Assembly: GCF_003253545.1 (NCBI RefSeq)
Contig: NZ_QKYV01000001.1
Location: 516,574 to 580,573 of the forward strand
Length of the DNA: 64,000 nucleotides
Direction of reading: 5' to 3'
Source of the DNA: Mesonia algae
Lineage (GTDB): Bacteria > Bacteroidota > Bacteroidia > Flavobacteriales > Flavobacteriaceae
In this document: in pieces, positions 26,450-36,300 of the stretch
How the letters are laid out: every line of letters begins with the position of its first letter
Numbering within the stretch: the stretch's first letter is position 1
The notes under the pieces: model-generated
The model's database searches: none
What the model was told of the DNA's origin: nothing
What the model saw: only the letters and a program-made list of their open reading frames with translations
Program-made: the position numbers and the translations under genes

Positions 26450-28129
26450 ATGACAGAAGAAAAAAAATCATTGAATTTTATAGAGCAAATTATTGAAGAA
26501 GATCTTCAAAATGGATATAAAAAAGAGGAGTTAAAATTTCGATTTCCTCCAGAACCTAATGGTTATTTACACATTGGTCACGCCTCGTCTATCAATTTAA
26601 ATTTTGGCTTAGGTTTACGTTACAATGCGCCAGTTAATTTGCGTTTTGATGATACGAACCCCATTAAAGAAGAACAAGAATTTGTAGATGCGATTAAACG
26701 AGATGTAGAGTGGCTAGGTTTTAAATGGGAGAAAGAATGCTACGCTTCAGATTATTTTCAGCAGCTGTATGATTGGGCTGTAGAAATGATTAAAAATGGA
26801 GATGCATATGTAGATAGTCAAGCTTCGGCTAAAATAGCAGAACAAAAAGGAACTCCAACACAAGCAGGTGTAGCTAGTCCTTATCGTGAAAGATCTATAG
26901 AAGAAAATTTATCTCTTTTTGAAGCCATGAAAAATGGAGAAACAGAAGAAGGTAAGCACGTGCTAAGAGCTAAAATTGATATGGCTTCGGGAAATATGCT
27001 TATGCGAGATCCTATTATGTATAGAACATTACATAAACCTCACCACCGTACCCATAACGATTGGAAAATCTATCCTATGTATGATTGGGCACACGGGGAG
27101 AGTGATTTCATTGAAAGCATATCACATTCTTTTTGTACATTAGAATTTTTACCGCATAGAGAATTATACAATTGGTTTGTAAATAAAGTGAGTCAGCCTC
27201 AAGAATTTCAACCTAAACAAAGAGAGTTTGCACGACGCAATTTAAGCCATACGGTAGTAAGTAAACGTAAATTGGCTCAATTGGTAGAAAAGAAAGTAGT
27301 AGAGTCGTGGGATGATCCTAGAATGCCTACTATTTCTGGTTTACGCCGAAGAGGTTACACCGCAAATTCAATTAGAAAATTTGCAGATTCTATTGGTGTA
27401 GGAAAACGCGAAAATGTAATTGATATGTCTCACCTTGAGTTTTGTGCTCGAGAAGATTTAAATAAGACAGCTATTCGAGTAATGGGGGTTTTAAATCCTT
27501 TAAAAGTTATAATTACAAACTACGAAGAAGGAAAAGAAGAGTGGTTAGATGCAGAAAATAACCCCGAAGATGAAACTGCAGGAAGTAGAGAAATTCCTCT
27601 TTCTAGAGAAATTTATATAGAACAAGAAGACTTTAAAGAAGAAGCGAATCGTAAGTTTTTCCGCTTAACTTTAGGAAAAGAGGTACGCTTAAAGAATGCA
27701 TATATTATTAAAGGCGAGTCTGTCGTAAAAGATGATGATGGTAATATCGTAGAAGTACACTGTACATACGATCCTAAAAGTAAAAGTGGTAGCGGTACAG
27801 AAGAATCTAAGCGTAAAGTAAAAGGTACTTTACATTGGGTTTCTATCCCTCACGCGGTGAAAGCAGAAGTAAGACTGTATGATCGTTTATTTACAGTAGA
27901 ATCACCAGATGCAGATAAAGAAAAAGACTTCTTAGAATTTGTAAATCCTAATTCTTTAGAAACTATTACTGGTTATGTAGAACCTAGTTTAAAAAATGCT
28001 ACTGCGTTACAACATTTTCAGTTTCAACGTATCGGTTATTTTTGTGCAGATCAATCTACAAGTGTAGAAAAACCTGTATTTAATCGTACGGTAACTTTAC
28101 GTGATTCTTGGAGTAAAAAGTCTCATTAA
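26450..28129 (+). CDS. glnS: glutamine--tRNA ligase
   Basis: The protein has 559 residues, the usual length of bacterial GlnRS. The class I HIGH motif is in FPPEPNGYLHIGHASS, LRFDDTNP follows, and the KMSKS-type loop is VVSKRKL. The C-terminal beta-barrel anticodon-binding region starts about residue 345 (KVIITNYEEG). It charges tRNA-Gln directly. It is monocistronic with its own promoter. A plain gltX gene is also in this window, so the pair of charging enzymes is complete. Confidence 0.97.
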   Translation: MTEEKKSLNFIEQIIEEDLQNGYKKEELKFRFPPEPNGYLHIGHASSINLNFGLGLRYNAPVNLRFDDTNPIKEEQEFVDAIKRDVEWLGFKWEKECYASDYFQQLYDWAVEMIKNGDAYVDSQASAKIAEQKGTPTQAGVASPYRERSIEENLSLFEAMKNGETEEGKHVLRAKIDMASGNMLMRDPIMYRTLHKPHHRTHNDWKIYPMYDWAHGESDFIESISHSFCTLEFLPHRELYNWFVNKVSQPQEFQPKQREFARRNLSHTVVSKRKLAQLVEKKVVESWDDPRMPTISGLRRRGYTANSIRKFADSIGVGKRENVIDMSHLEFCAREDLNKTAIRVMGVLNPLKVIITNYEEGKEEWLDAENNPEDETAGSREIPLSREIYIEQEDFKEEANRKFFRLTLGKEVRLKNAYIIKGESVVKDDDGNIVEVHCTYDPKSKSGSGTEESKRKVKGTLHWVSIPHAVKAEVRLYDRLFTVESPDADKEKDFLEFVNPNSLETITGYVEPSLKNATALQHFQFQRIGYFCADQSTSVEKPVFNRTVTLRDSWSKKSH

Positions 28130-28195
28130 GAATAATTTAAGACTGTTACTTTATTTATTAACCGGTTATTAACAGCAATATATTGTGATGCCACG

Positions 28196-28203
28196 TATAT
28201 TTG
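28196..28203 (+). promoter_or_regulatory. ytxH-operon -7 promoter element
   Basis: TATATTTG matches TAnnTTTG exactly, 33 bases before the start codon. A perfect 10-base palindrome TAACCGGTTA lies at 28158-28167, just where an operator or activator site could be, but no regulator is identified. Confidence 0.45.
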
Positions 28204-28236
28204 GTAGTATAAATTAACTAATCAAACTTATAGAAA

Positions 28237-28611
28237 ATGGCAAATACAGGAAACACACTTTTAGCTTTAATAACAGGAGCAGCGATTGGAGCAGGAGTTG
28301 GACTTTTATACGCTCCAGATAAAGGAGAAAACACAAGAAAGAAATTAAATAAAGAAGCTAAAAAAGCGAAAACTAAATTAGATAAGCAGGTTAACGAAAC
28401 GAGTAAACACTTAACGGAATCTGCAAAAAAAGCTAAATATAGTTTTGAGTCTAAGTTGGATGAAACTTTATCATCTGCGAGTTATAAAGCCGATGATATT
28501 TTGTCTGCGATGGAACATAAATTGGAAGAACTAAGAGCAAAAAATGCTAAATTTCATGCAGAGTCTAAGGTAGATGAGTTGAAAAATAAAGCGAAAAATG
28601 CAACTTCTTAA
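28237..28611 (+). CDS. YtxH domain protein
   Basis: The protein has 124 residues. It opens with NTLLALITGAAIGAGVGLLYAPDKGENTRKKL, the YtxH signature: one glycine-rich membrane helix followed by APxKG. The rest is a Lys- and Ala-rich helical, coiled-coil tail. Related proteins are linked to general stress in other bacteria; the molecular role is unknown. It is the first gene of a three-gene unit with a holin-superfamily protein and a DUF6327-like protein (gaps of three bases each). Confidence 0.88.
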   Translation: MANTGNTLLALITGAAIGAGVGLLYAPDKGENTRKKLNKEAKKAKTKLDKQVNETSKHLTESAKKAKYSFESKLDETLSSASYKADDILSAMEHKLEELRAKNAKFHAESKVDELKNKAKNATS

Positions 28612-28614
28612 AAT

Positions 28615-29019
28615 ATGTCCATTAATAACCTAACTAACCATATTGATGAACTTAGCGATAATATTCAAGCGTATATAAACAGTACGCTTGAATATTATAA
28701 ATTAGACGCCTTTAAAAAAGTAACTAGAGGATCATCAATTATTATTAGGCTTTTAATTATAGGAAGTGTTTTTCTTCTCTTTTTAGGCTTCATTTCTGTA
28801 GGTTTTTCAATACTTATTGGAGAAAGTATAGGACAGCTTAGTTATGGTTTCTTTATCGTAGGTGGTGTATATTTTTTGATATTTATTTTACTACTACTTT
28901 ACGGAAAGAACCTTTTTAATAAATTGATTTTAGAAAAAGCTTCTAAGATTGTATTTAATGAAAGCACCTTAAAAGATGTAGTAGACGAACCTTTAGAAAG
29001 TGAACTCCACAAAAGTTAG
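28615..29019 (+). CDS. phage-holin superfamily III-like membrane protein
   Basis: The protein has 134 residues. It has an amphipathic N-terminus (about 1-38), then two membrane helices (about 44-66 and 76-96) and a polar C-terminus. The pattern ITxYIxTxLEYYKLDAFKK-like before the helices matches the putative holin-X/DUF1469-type family found beside ytxH in Bacteroidota. It is not a lysis gene in this setting, because no endolysin or phage gene is near. It lies in the middle of the ytxH unit, and its stop is three bases before the next gene. Confidence 0.8.
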   Translation: MSINNLTNHIDELSDNIQAYINSTLEYYKLDAFKKVTRGSSIIIRLLIIGSVFLLFLGFISVGFSILIGESIGQLSYGFFIVGGVYFLIFILLLLYGKNLFNKLILEKASKIVFNESTLKDVVDEPLESELHKS

Positions 29020-29022
29020 TAT

Positions 29023-29235
29023 ATGAAAGTTTATAGTTCTTACGATGAAATAAATCATGATTTGAAGATTTTAAAACTTCAAAGTCAGATTAATAAGGAG
29101 AAATTAAAGATCAATGCAGAAGAAATTAAGGAAGATTTATCTCCAGTTTCCATCATTACTGGGTTAGCTACATCAATAGCAAAAAAAGCATTTATACTTA
29201 AAATTGTAAGTAAAATTATAGGATCTAGAAGATAA
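29023..29235 (+). CDS. DUF6327-like small protein
   Basis: The protein has 70 residues. SYDEINHDLKILKLQSQINKEKLKIN is a charged helix. The second half (SPVSIITGLATSIAKKAFILKIVSKIIG) is amphipathic to hydrophobic. It resembles the small DUF6327 proteins that follow ytxH and holin-like genes in Flavobacteriaceae. The function is unknown. It ends the operon, and a strong hairpin follows its stop. Confidence 0.7.
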   Translation: MKVYSSYDEINHDLKILKLQSQINKEKLKINAEEIKEDLSPVSIITGLATSIAKKAFILKIVSKIIGSRR

Positions 29236-29252
29236 CAGAATATAATGTGACA

Positions 29253-29284
29253 AAAAAATCCTGAGTGAAAACTCAGGATTTTTT
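29253..29284. terminator. terminator after the ytxH operon
   Basis: The 14-base arms are perfectly complementary (A-run, TCCTGAGT, GAAA loop, ACTCAGGA, T-run). It also faces the 3' end of the convergent SPFH gene. Confidence 0.85.
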
Positions 29285-29305
29285 GTTTTAAAATTCAAAG
29301 TTCGT

Positions 29306-30289
29306 CTAAAATTCTAAATCATTATTATCATTAGAGTTTCGGTTATCTTTATTCTTCTTGTTTACAATTCCTTTAGCTTTATTTTGTTCTTTCATCTTTT
29401 CTCCAATTTGATTGGAAGCGGTAAATGAAGCAATCATATTGTTTAACATATCACTACCCGCTTGTGGAGAGTTTGGTAATAAAATTAAATTGGTATCAGT
29501 TTCACTACCAATAGACTGCAAAGTATCATAATGTTGAGTCACAACGATCAGTGCCGATGCTTCTTGTGAATTAATTCCTACATTGTTAAGTACATCTACA
29601 GATTCTTCTAAACCACGAGCAATTTCTCTACGCTGGTCTGCAATACCTTGTCCTTGTAAACGTTTACTTTCCGCTTCTGCTCTAGCTTTAGCTACAATTT
29701 TAATTCGGTCTGCTTCTGCCTCATACTCCGCCGCTACTTTTTCTCTTTCAGAAGCGTTAATACGGTTCATAGCTTCTTTTACTTTTACATCAGGATCAAT
29801 ATCAGTAACTAATGTTTTGATAATATCATATCCATAATCCATCATGGCATCATTAAGTTCTTCTTTTACAGCGATAGCAATATCATCTTTACGCTCAAAA
29901 ACATCATCTAACTTCATTTTAGGCACCTCTGCACGTACAACATCAAAAACATAAGAAGTAATCTGATTTTGCGGATTTTCAAGCTTGTAGAATGCGTCAT
30001 AAACCTTATCTCGAATTACTTGAAATTGTACAGATATTTTCAAGTGAACGAAAACATCATCTTTAGTTTTAGTTTCTACAATAACATCTAATTGCTGAAT
30101 TTTTAAGTTAACTCTCCCAGCAATTTTATCAATGATCGGTATCTTAAATTGTAAACCTGAATTTCTAATACTTAAGAATCTCCCAAAGCGTTCAACCACA
30201 GCAGCAGTTTGTTGTTTTACCGTAAATATTCCGGTAATGATGATGATTAAACCAAAAAAGATGGCAAAACCCAATAAAAATGGTCCCAT
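29306..30289 (-). CDS. SPFH domain (stomatin/prohibitin-like) membrane protein
   Basis: The protein has 327 residues: one N-terminal membrane helix (about 3-24), then an SPFH/band 7 domain (about 24-180, TVKQQTAAVVERFGRF, then VHLKISVQFQV), a long Ala/Glu-rich coiled coil (about 180-240, INASEREKVAAEYEAEADRIKIVAKARAEAESKRLQGQG) and a low-complexity Asn/Lys tail. Such proteins form ring-like scaffolds in membrane microdomains and affect membrane proteases. It is probably QmcA/slipin-like, judged by the domain order. No NfeD partner is adjacent. It is a single gene, divergent from the PorT-like gene. Confidence 0.9.
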   Translation of the reverse strand: MGPFLLGFAIFFGLIIIITGIFTVKQQTAAVVERFGRFLSIRNSGLQFKIPIIDKIAGRVNLKIQQLDVIVETKTKDDVFVHLKISVQFQVIRDKVYDAFYKLENPQNQITSYVFDVVRAEVPKMKLDDVFERKDDIAIAVKEELNDAMMDYGYDIIKTLVTDIDPDVKVKEAMNRINASEREKVAAEYEAEADRIKIVAKARAEAESKRLQGQGIADQRREIARGLEESVDVLNNVGINSQEASALIVVTQHYDTLQSIGSETDTNLILLPNSPQAGSDMLNNMIASFTASNQIGEKMKEQNKAKGIVNKKNKDNRNSNDNNDLEF

Positions 30290-30349
30290 AAATAAATTTG
30301 AATTAAATTAGCATTTAAATATAATTGTTAAATTTTTAACTTTCCTCTA

Positions 30350-31012
30350 ATGATTCAATTTTTTAAGTTTTTTTCTTTATTTGTTATACTTTTATTCGGT
30401 TTTTCTGCCCAAGCTCAATACCGATCTCAATACAATTATATAGGAATTCATGGTGGCGTAAGTTCTTTTAATATTCTTACCGACAATTTTAATACAACTC
30501 CACAAACTGGTTTTACAGGAGGTTTTTCTGTAAGAGGAGGAATTATGAATAGTTTTGATATGGTTTACGGAATTGATTTCTATAGTCAAAAATTTGGGAT
30601 AGATGCGAGAGAGACCATTCTATCCAATACAAGCGAAGTAGATATGAGTATGCTTGCCGTACAAGTAAAACTTTTAGGAAGTTTGGTTTTAATCCACAAA
30701 CATTTGAGTTTAGAATTAGGACCAGCACTTCAATTAAACAGTAAATTGAATTATGATGATAGAAATGAAAATTATATTATAGATGGTTACAACACCTTAC
30801 AAATAAAAGACATTGAAGAAGTTTCTACCATCAATTTTAATGTAATCGCTGGTGCTACAGCTGGTTTTGAACATTTTAGAGTATTTGCTCGCTATCAATA
30901 CGGAGTTAATAATTTTTTTAAACCTTTAAATGATGAAACTTTAGAAAATAATGAAGAAGAATTTAAAGGAAATATAAGTATGTTAGAAGCTGGTTTAACG
31001 ATCTATTTTTAA
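30350..31012 (+). CDS. PorT-like outer-membrane beta-barrel protein
   Basis: The protein has 220 residues with a signal peptide (about 1-22, ending FSAQAQ). The mature part is built of alternating strands (YNYIGIHGGVSSFNI, SFDMVYGIDFYSQKFG, FRVFARYQYGVNNFF) and ends in the aromatic strand AGLTIYF. This matches the PorT-type outer membrane beta-barrel family of Bacteroidota. Its role is unknown, and a link to type IX secretion is possible but not shown by the neighbours. Its stop codon overlaps that of the convergent DUF1287 gene (shared TTAA), so no space exists for a terminator. Confidence 0.8.
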   Translation: MIQFFKFFSLFVILLFGFSAQAQYRSQYNYIGIHGGVSSFNILTDNFNTTPQTGFTGGFSVRGGIMNSFDMVYGIDFYSQKFGIDARETILSNTSEVDMSMLAVQVKLLGSLVLIHKHLSLELGPALQLNSKLNYDDRNENYIIDGYNTLQIKDIEEVSTINFNVIAGATAGFEHFRVFARYQYGVNNFFKPLNDETLENNEEEFKGNISMLEAGLTIYF

Positions 31013-31584
31013 TAGCTATAGTGACCAATTATTTTAAAGTTGAAAAGGCAATCTTCTAATACTTGGCCCGCACCAATGTTATGCACAATTTTATATCTTT
31101 TACCATCGATAGATTTCTTATGTGTGACCATCCCAATATGTGTCTTACCGCCTCCCAAACTCCAACAGACAATATCTCCAGGTAAATAGTCATTAGGGTT
31201 TTGTGTAATAGGTTTTTCTGTTCCCTTTCGTTTGAAAAACACCATTAAATTGGGTACTCTTCTGTGATCTATGTTGGTATCGGTAGTTTTGAGTCCCCAA
31301 AAATTTGGATACTTATCAAAATGAGCTTTCATATCGTGATGAACCAACTCTTGTAAATCAATGTCCAATTTTCGGTAGGTTCTTATCACTACATCGGTGC
31401 AAACTCCTTTATTTGAAGGTACATCTCCGTTAGGATAATTTATAGAAAAATAACTAGGATCGTAAGTAACGTTTTGTTTTGTAAGCGCTAAAGCGGAATT
31501 AGACAGTTGTTGCGCTTTAGAGGAGGACTGCGAAAAGCTTGAAGCAGAAACAAATAATAAGAGATAAAAAAATATTCCTTTCAT
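31009..31584 (-). CDS. DUF1287 domain protein, secreted
   Basis: The product has about 191 residues from the ATG at 31584 (MKGIFFYLLLFVSASSFSQ, a signal peptide). The mature part has VTYDPSYFSINYPNGDVPSNKGVCTDVVIRTYRKLDIDLQELVHHDM, then PGDIVCWSLGGGKTHIGMVTHKK and VHNIGAG, typical of DUF1287. The Cys in GVCTD and the His in THIGM suggest a papain/NlpC-like cysteine peptidase fold. The substrate is not known. The longer open frame adds nine residues that would spoil the signal peptide. It is convergent with the PorT-like gene. Confidence 0.87.
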   Translation of the reverse strand: MKGIFFYLLLFVSASSFSQSSSKAQQLSNSALALTKQNVTYDPSYFSINYPNGDVPSNKGVCTDVVIRTYRKLDIDLQELVHHDMKAHFDKYPNFWGLKTTDTNIDHRRVPNLMVFFKRKGTEKPITQNPNDYLPGDIVCWSLGGGKTHIGMVTHKKSIDGKRYKIVHNIGAGQVLEDCLFNFKIIGHYSY

Positions 31585-31636
31585 GACGAGATTTTTAAAT
31601 GATAACTCCATTCACGAAAGGAATATTGTAGAAATT

Positions 31637-33157
31637 TTATGCTTGTGCTATAGCAGACTCCATTCTTTTAATAGTTTCTTCTTTTCCTATAGAAGAAATA
31701 ATATGAAATAAATCTGGTCCTTTCATCGCACCTACGATAGAAAGTCTTAAAGGTTGCATGACCTTACCAAACCCTATTTCTTGTGAAGTAATCCACGATT
31801 TTATTTGATCCTGAGTATTTTCTTGAGAAAAATCTTCAATTTTTTGAATCTCTTCAATCACCTGCCTCATAATACTAGATGTATCGTCTTTCCAAGCTTT
31901 TTTAAAGCCTTTAGCATCTAATTCTGCTGGAGCTTCAAAATAAAAACTACTCAAATCCCAAAAATCGCTTATAAATGTTGCTCTTTCTTTAATGGTAGCT
32001 ACCACTTCTTTTACATATTCTTGAGAAGGTGCAAACCCTTTTTCTTTAAGAATTTCATTATATTCAGTAGCTAGAGCATCATTATTTTCTAATTGTAAAT
32101 ATTGATGTTGAAACCATTTAGTTTTCTCTGGATCAAATTTAGCGCCCGATTTTGACACGTGTCCCAAACTAAAAGCATCTACCAATTCTGCTAAAGAATA
32201 CATTTCTTTTTCTGAACCTTCTCCTTCATTCCAACCTAAAAATGCAAGCATATTAACTACCGTTTCTGGCAAATAACCATCTTCTCTATACCCTGAAGCG
32301 ATCTCTCCTGTCTTAGGATCTTTCCATTGTAATGGAAATACAGGGAACCCTAATTTATCGCCATCACGCTTACTTAATTTTCCTTTTCCGGTAGGTTTTA
32401 AAATTAAGGGTAGATGAGCAAATTTTGGAGCTTCCCAACCAAATGCTTTATATAATAATACGTGTAAAGGCATAGAAGGCAACCATTCTTCTCCACGAAT
32501 TACGTGAGATATTTCCATCAAATGGTCATCTACAATATTCGCTAAGTGATACGTAGGCATGCCGTCACTTTTAAAAAGCACCTTATCGTCTAAAACATTC
32601 GTATCTATTTGAATGTCACCTCTAATTTCATCATACATGTGTAAGCTTTCATCTTGAGGTGATTTAAAACGAATTACGTAGGCTTCTCCTGCATCAATCT
32701 TTTGCTGAACTTCTTCCGCGCTAAGCGAAAGAGAATTATTTAGTTTTAATCTATTGTGCCAATTGTAAATAAATGTTTTTCCATTGGCTTCGTGATCTTT
32801 TCTATGTGCGCCTAACTCTTCTGCAGTATCAAACGCATAGTAAGCGTGTCCATTATCTATAAGCTGTTGAGCATATTGGTGATACAAATCTTTACGTTCA
32901 CTTTGGCGATAAGGTCCGCAGTCTTTCTCTTTTCCTGGTCCTTCATCGTAAGGAATATTGCACCAGTTTAAAGCTTCTTTAATATAATCTTCTGCGCCTT
33001 CTACATAACGAGTTTGATCTGTATCTTCTATACGTAAGACAAAATCACCATCATGTTTTTTTGCAAATAAATAGTTGAAAAGGGCAGTTCTAACACCACC
33101 AATATGTAAAGGTCCTGTAGGACTAGGAGCAAATCGTACTCTTATTTTTTGTGCCAT
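31637..33157 (-). CDS. gltX: glutamate--tRNA ligase
   Basis: The product has about 506 residues from the ATG at 33157 (MAQKIRVRFAPSPTGPLHIGG). The class I HIGH motif is in PLHIGGVRT, and the KMSKS-type loop is GKLSKRDGDKLGF. The zinc-less catalytic domain has GEEWLPSMPLHVLLYKAFGWEAP, and the C-terminal anticodon-binding helices begin about residue 355. It charges tRNA-Glu. The frame extends 24 codons upstream, but that stretch holds the promoter (TATATTTG) and is not conserved in type. It is a single gene on the minus strand. Confidence 0.97.
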   Translation of the reverse strand: MAQKIRVRFAPSPTGPLHIGGVRTALFNYLFAKKHDGDFVLRIEDTDQTRYVEGAEDYIKEALNWCNIPYDEGPGKEKDCGPYRQSERKDLYHQYAQQLIDNGHAYYAFDTAEELGAHRKDHEANGKTFIYNWHNRLKLNNSLSLSAEEVQQKIDAGEAYVIRFKSPQDESLHMYDEIRGDIQIDTNVLDDKVLFKSDGMPTYHLANIVDDHLMEISHVIRGEEWLPSMPLHVLLYKAFGWEAPKFAHLPLILKPTGKGKLSKRDGDKLGFPVFPLQWKDPKTGEIASGYREDGYLPETVVNMLAFLGWNEGEGSEKEMYSLAELVDAFSLGHVSKSGAKFDPEKTKWFQHQYLQLENNDALATEYNEILKEKGFAPSQEYVKEVVATIKERATFISDFWDLSSFYFEAPAELDAKGFKKAWKDDTSSIMRQVIEEIQKIEDFSQENTQDQIKSWITSQEIGFGKVMQPLRLSIVGAMKGPDLFHIISSIGKEETIKRMESAIAQA

Positions 33158-33172
33158 GAAATTATTTTTTGG

Positions 33173-33180
33173 CAAATATA
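33173..33180 (-). promoter_or_regulatory. gltX -7 promoter element
   Basis: TATATTTG on the minus strand, 16 bases before the ATG at 33157, is an exact TAnnTTTG match. This supports the shorter start. Confidence 0.55.
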
Positions 33181-33360
33181 CCATGTTCTTAAGAAGTAAA
33201 CGAATAGAGTATAGATCGTATTTAAGCATTTGTGTTAGTTACTAATCTAACATTGGGATAATGACTATTTAATATATGATATAAGCGTTTAAATATTTAA
33301 ATCTCAATTATCGAGTAAATTATGTACTTTTATAGGTTAGAGAAGAAGAGGAGCAACTTT

Positions 33361-36300
33361 ATGAGCAATTACCAAGAAATACATCACAAGCTAGAAGGTT
33401 TTATTAAAAAGTTTTATATCAATGAACTTTTAAAAGGTGCCATTTTATTTTTTGCGATCGGTTTCTTATACTTTCTCATCATTGTTTTTTTAGAATATTT
33501 TTTATGGTTTAGTTCTCTGGGGAGAAGTATTCTATTTTGGATTTTCGTTGGGGTAGAAGTTGGTCTATTTGTAAAATTTATTATCATTCCTATTACCAAA
33601 CTTTTTAAACTTTCAGGAGGAATAAGTCACGAAGAAGCATCTTATATGATTGGGAAACATTTTCCCCAAGTAGATGATAAGCTTTTAAATGTATTGCAAT
33701 TACAAAAAGGGAAACAAGCTCAAGACTCAGATCTTTTATTGGCAAGTATTGAGCAAAAATCTAAAGAATTACAACCTGTTCCTTTTTCTACGGCAATTAA
33801 CTTTAAGCACAACTTAAGTTATTTAAAGTATGCCGTAATTCCATTAGCCATTTTCTTGGCTATTTATATTTCTGGGAACGAACAATTATTTACAGATAGT
33901 TATGCGCGAGTGGTAAATTATGAAACAGAATATGAACCACCAGCGCCATTTTATTTTAAGATAGATGAAAGTAAACTTCAAGTAAAGGAGAATGATGAAG
34001 TGACGCTAAAAATCTCTACGGAAGGAAAACTAATTCCGGAAACGGCGAAAATTCATATCAACGATAAAGAATTTATATTAAAACAAATAACTCATGGCGT
34101 TTTTGAATATACGTTTACACGGATTAAAAAGAATACTCAATTTTATTTGAGTTCTAATAAAGTTACCTCTCGACCTTATGAAATTGAGGTTACTCAAGTC
34201 CCAACGCTTGTAGATTTTAAAATGTATTTAGATTATCCTTCGTACATCAATCAAACTGATGAAGTAATCGAGGGAACTGGAAATGCAACTATTCCTGAAG
34301 GAACAAAAGTGAGATGGCAATTAATGACCAATGCTACCGATGAGGTTCAACTAAATTTAGCCGATAGTTTGTATAAGTTTACTAAACAAAAAAACGAATT
34401 TTCATTAAAAAAAAGTATTTACAATTCTCTAGATTACGCGGTAGTGACTAGTAATAAAGCATTAAAAGATTACGAAAAATTGTACTATTCATTAAAGGTG
34501 ATTAAAGATGAATTCCCAACCATAGAAGTAAAGAAGAAGGAAGATTCTACTAACATCGATATTCATTATTTTAAGGGAACAATAACCGATGATCATGCCA
34601 TTACCAATTTACAAATTGTGTATTATCCTATTCGTGATCGTGAAAATATAGAAACAAAAAAACTTCCGTTTAACGGAAAAGATTACGCCGAATTTTACTA
34701 TCAATTTCCTAATGATTTAGAATTGGAAAAAGGTATTCCTTATGAGTTTTATTTTCAAGTAACTGATAATGATGCAGTTCATAACTATAAATCTAAAAAA
34801 AGTGAAGTTTTTGGTTATCAGTTACTTACCGATAAAGAAGAAAAAGAAAAAAACTTAAACAATCAAGAAAATGCAATTGAAGGTATGAGTGAATCTCTTA
34901 AAGAAATGAAAGAGAGTAATGAACAAATAAAACAGTTAGACCAATCTCAACGTGAGAAGAAACAACTGAATTATCAAGACAAAGAAAAGCTAAAAAACTT
35001 TACGGAAAGACAACGTCGACAAGATGAGTTGATGAAATCTTACACCGAAAAGATGAAGCAAAATCTACAAGAATTAAAAACCAACGATCCATTTAAAAAG
35101 GAACTCGAACAACGCATAGAAAAAAGTCAGCAAGAAATTGAAAAGGACAATAAGCTGTTGGAAGAGTTAGAAAAATATCAAGAAAAGTTAGATAAAGAAA
35201 ATTTGCACAAGCAAATGGAAGAATTATCTAAACGAAATACAACTCAGCAAAAATCTTTAGAGCAATTGTTGGAGTTAACGAAACGTTATTATGTAGAACA
35301 AAAAGCAGAGAAGATAGCGTCAGATTTAGAAGAATTAGCCAAAGAACAAGAGAAATTAAGTTTGCAGGAAGAAGAAAATACCGCTAAAGCTCAAGAAGAA
35401 TTGAACAAAGATTTTGAAGATATTCAAAAAGAAATGGATGAGCTTGAAAAGGAAAATGAGCAGCTTAAAGAGCCTATGGATATGCCAAGGGAAGAATCTC
35501 AAGAAGATGCCATAAAAAAAGATCAGAAAGGAGCGAAAGAAGACTTAGAAAATAATGAGAGTGAAGAGAATTCTTCTTCATCACCACAAAAAAAATCTGC
35601 ACAACAAAAGCAACAGTCTGCCGCTGAAAAGATGCAGCAGATGTCAAAAAAAATGCAATCTATGATGGCTCAATCAGGAGCTGATCAAATGCAAGAAGAC
35701 GCCGAAATGTTACGTCAGATTTTAGATAACCTAATCACTTTTTCTTTCGAACAAGAAGATCTTATGCTCCAATTTGAAAGGCTAAATGATAATAGTCCGC
35801 GTTATGTACAAAATCTCAAACAACAGCAAAGCTTAAAAGAAAACTTTAAGCACGTAGATGATAGTTTGTTTGCTTTGGCTTCTAGAAACCCTATGATATC
35901 TGAAAATATAACATCAGTAATTACAGATATTAATTTTAATATTGATAAATCCTTAGAACGTTTTGCAGAAAATCAATTATTAAGAGGAGTCGCCAGTCAA
36001 CAATACGTTTTTAAGGGTGCAAATGATTTAGCCAATATGCTGAATGAAAGTTTAGACCAAATGCAGATGCAAATGAATGCAAAAGGAAAAGGACAAGGTT
36101 CTAGCGGAAAGGGTAAAGAAGGAGAAGGACAAGGATCAGGTTTTCAATTAAAAGATATTATTAAGAAACAAGGAGAGCTAGGAGAGAAAGCTGGAGAAAA
36201 AGGAAAAAAACCTAGAGAGGGACAAAAGAAGGGTGATTCACCAAACGGTAAAAAACCTGGGGATGGCCAAGAAGGAAAAGATGGTGATAAGGGACAAAAG

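Noticed and set aside
26955-26966. CACGTG palindrome AGCACGTGCT within glnS
   Set aside because: It lacks the TGTTN/NAACA flanks needed for parS.
28615-29019. Holin-like gene as a sign of prophage
   Set aside because: There are no phage, integrase or lysin genes around it; ytxH-linked holin-like genes are ordinary in Bacteroidota.
32154-32164. CACGTG palindrome GACACGTGTC within gltX
   Set aside because: It lacks the parS flanks; it is coding sequence.
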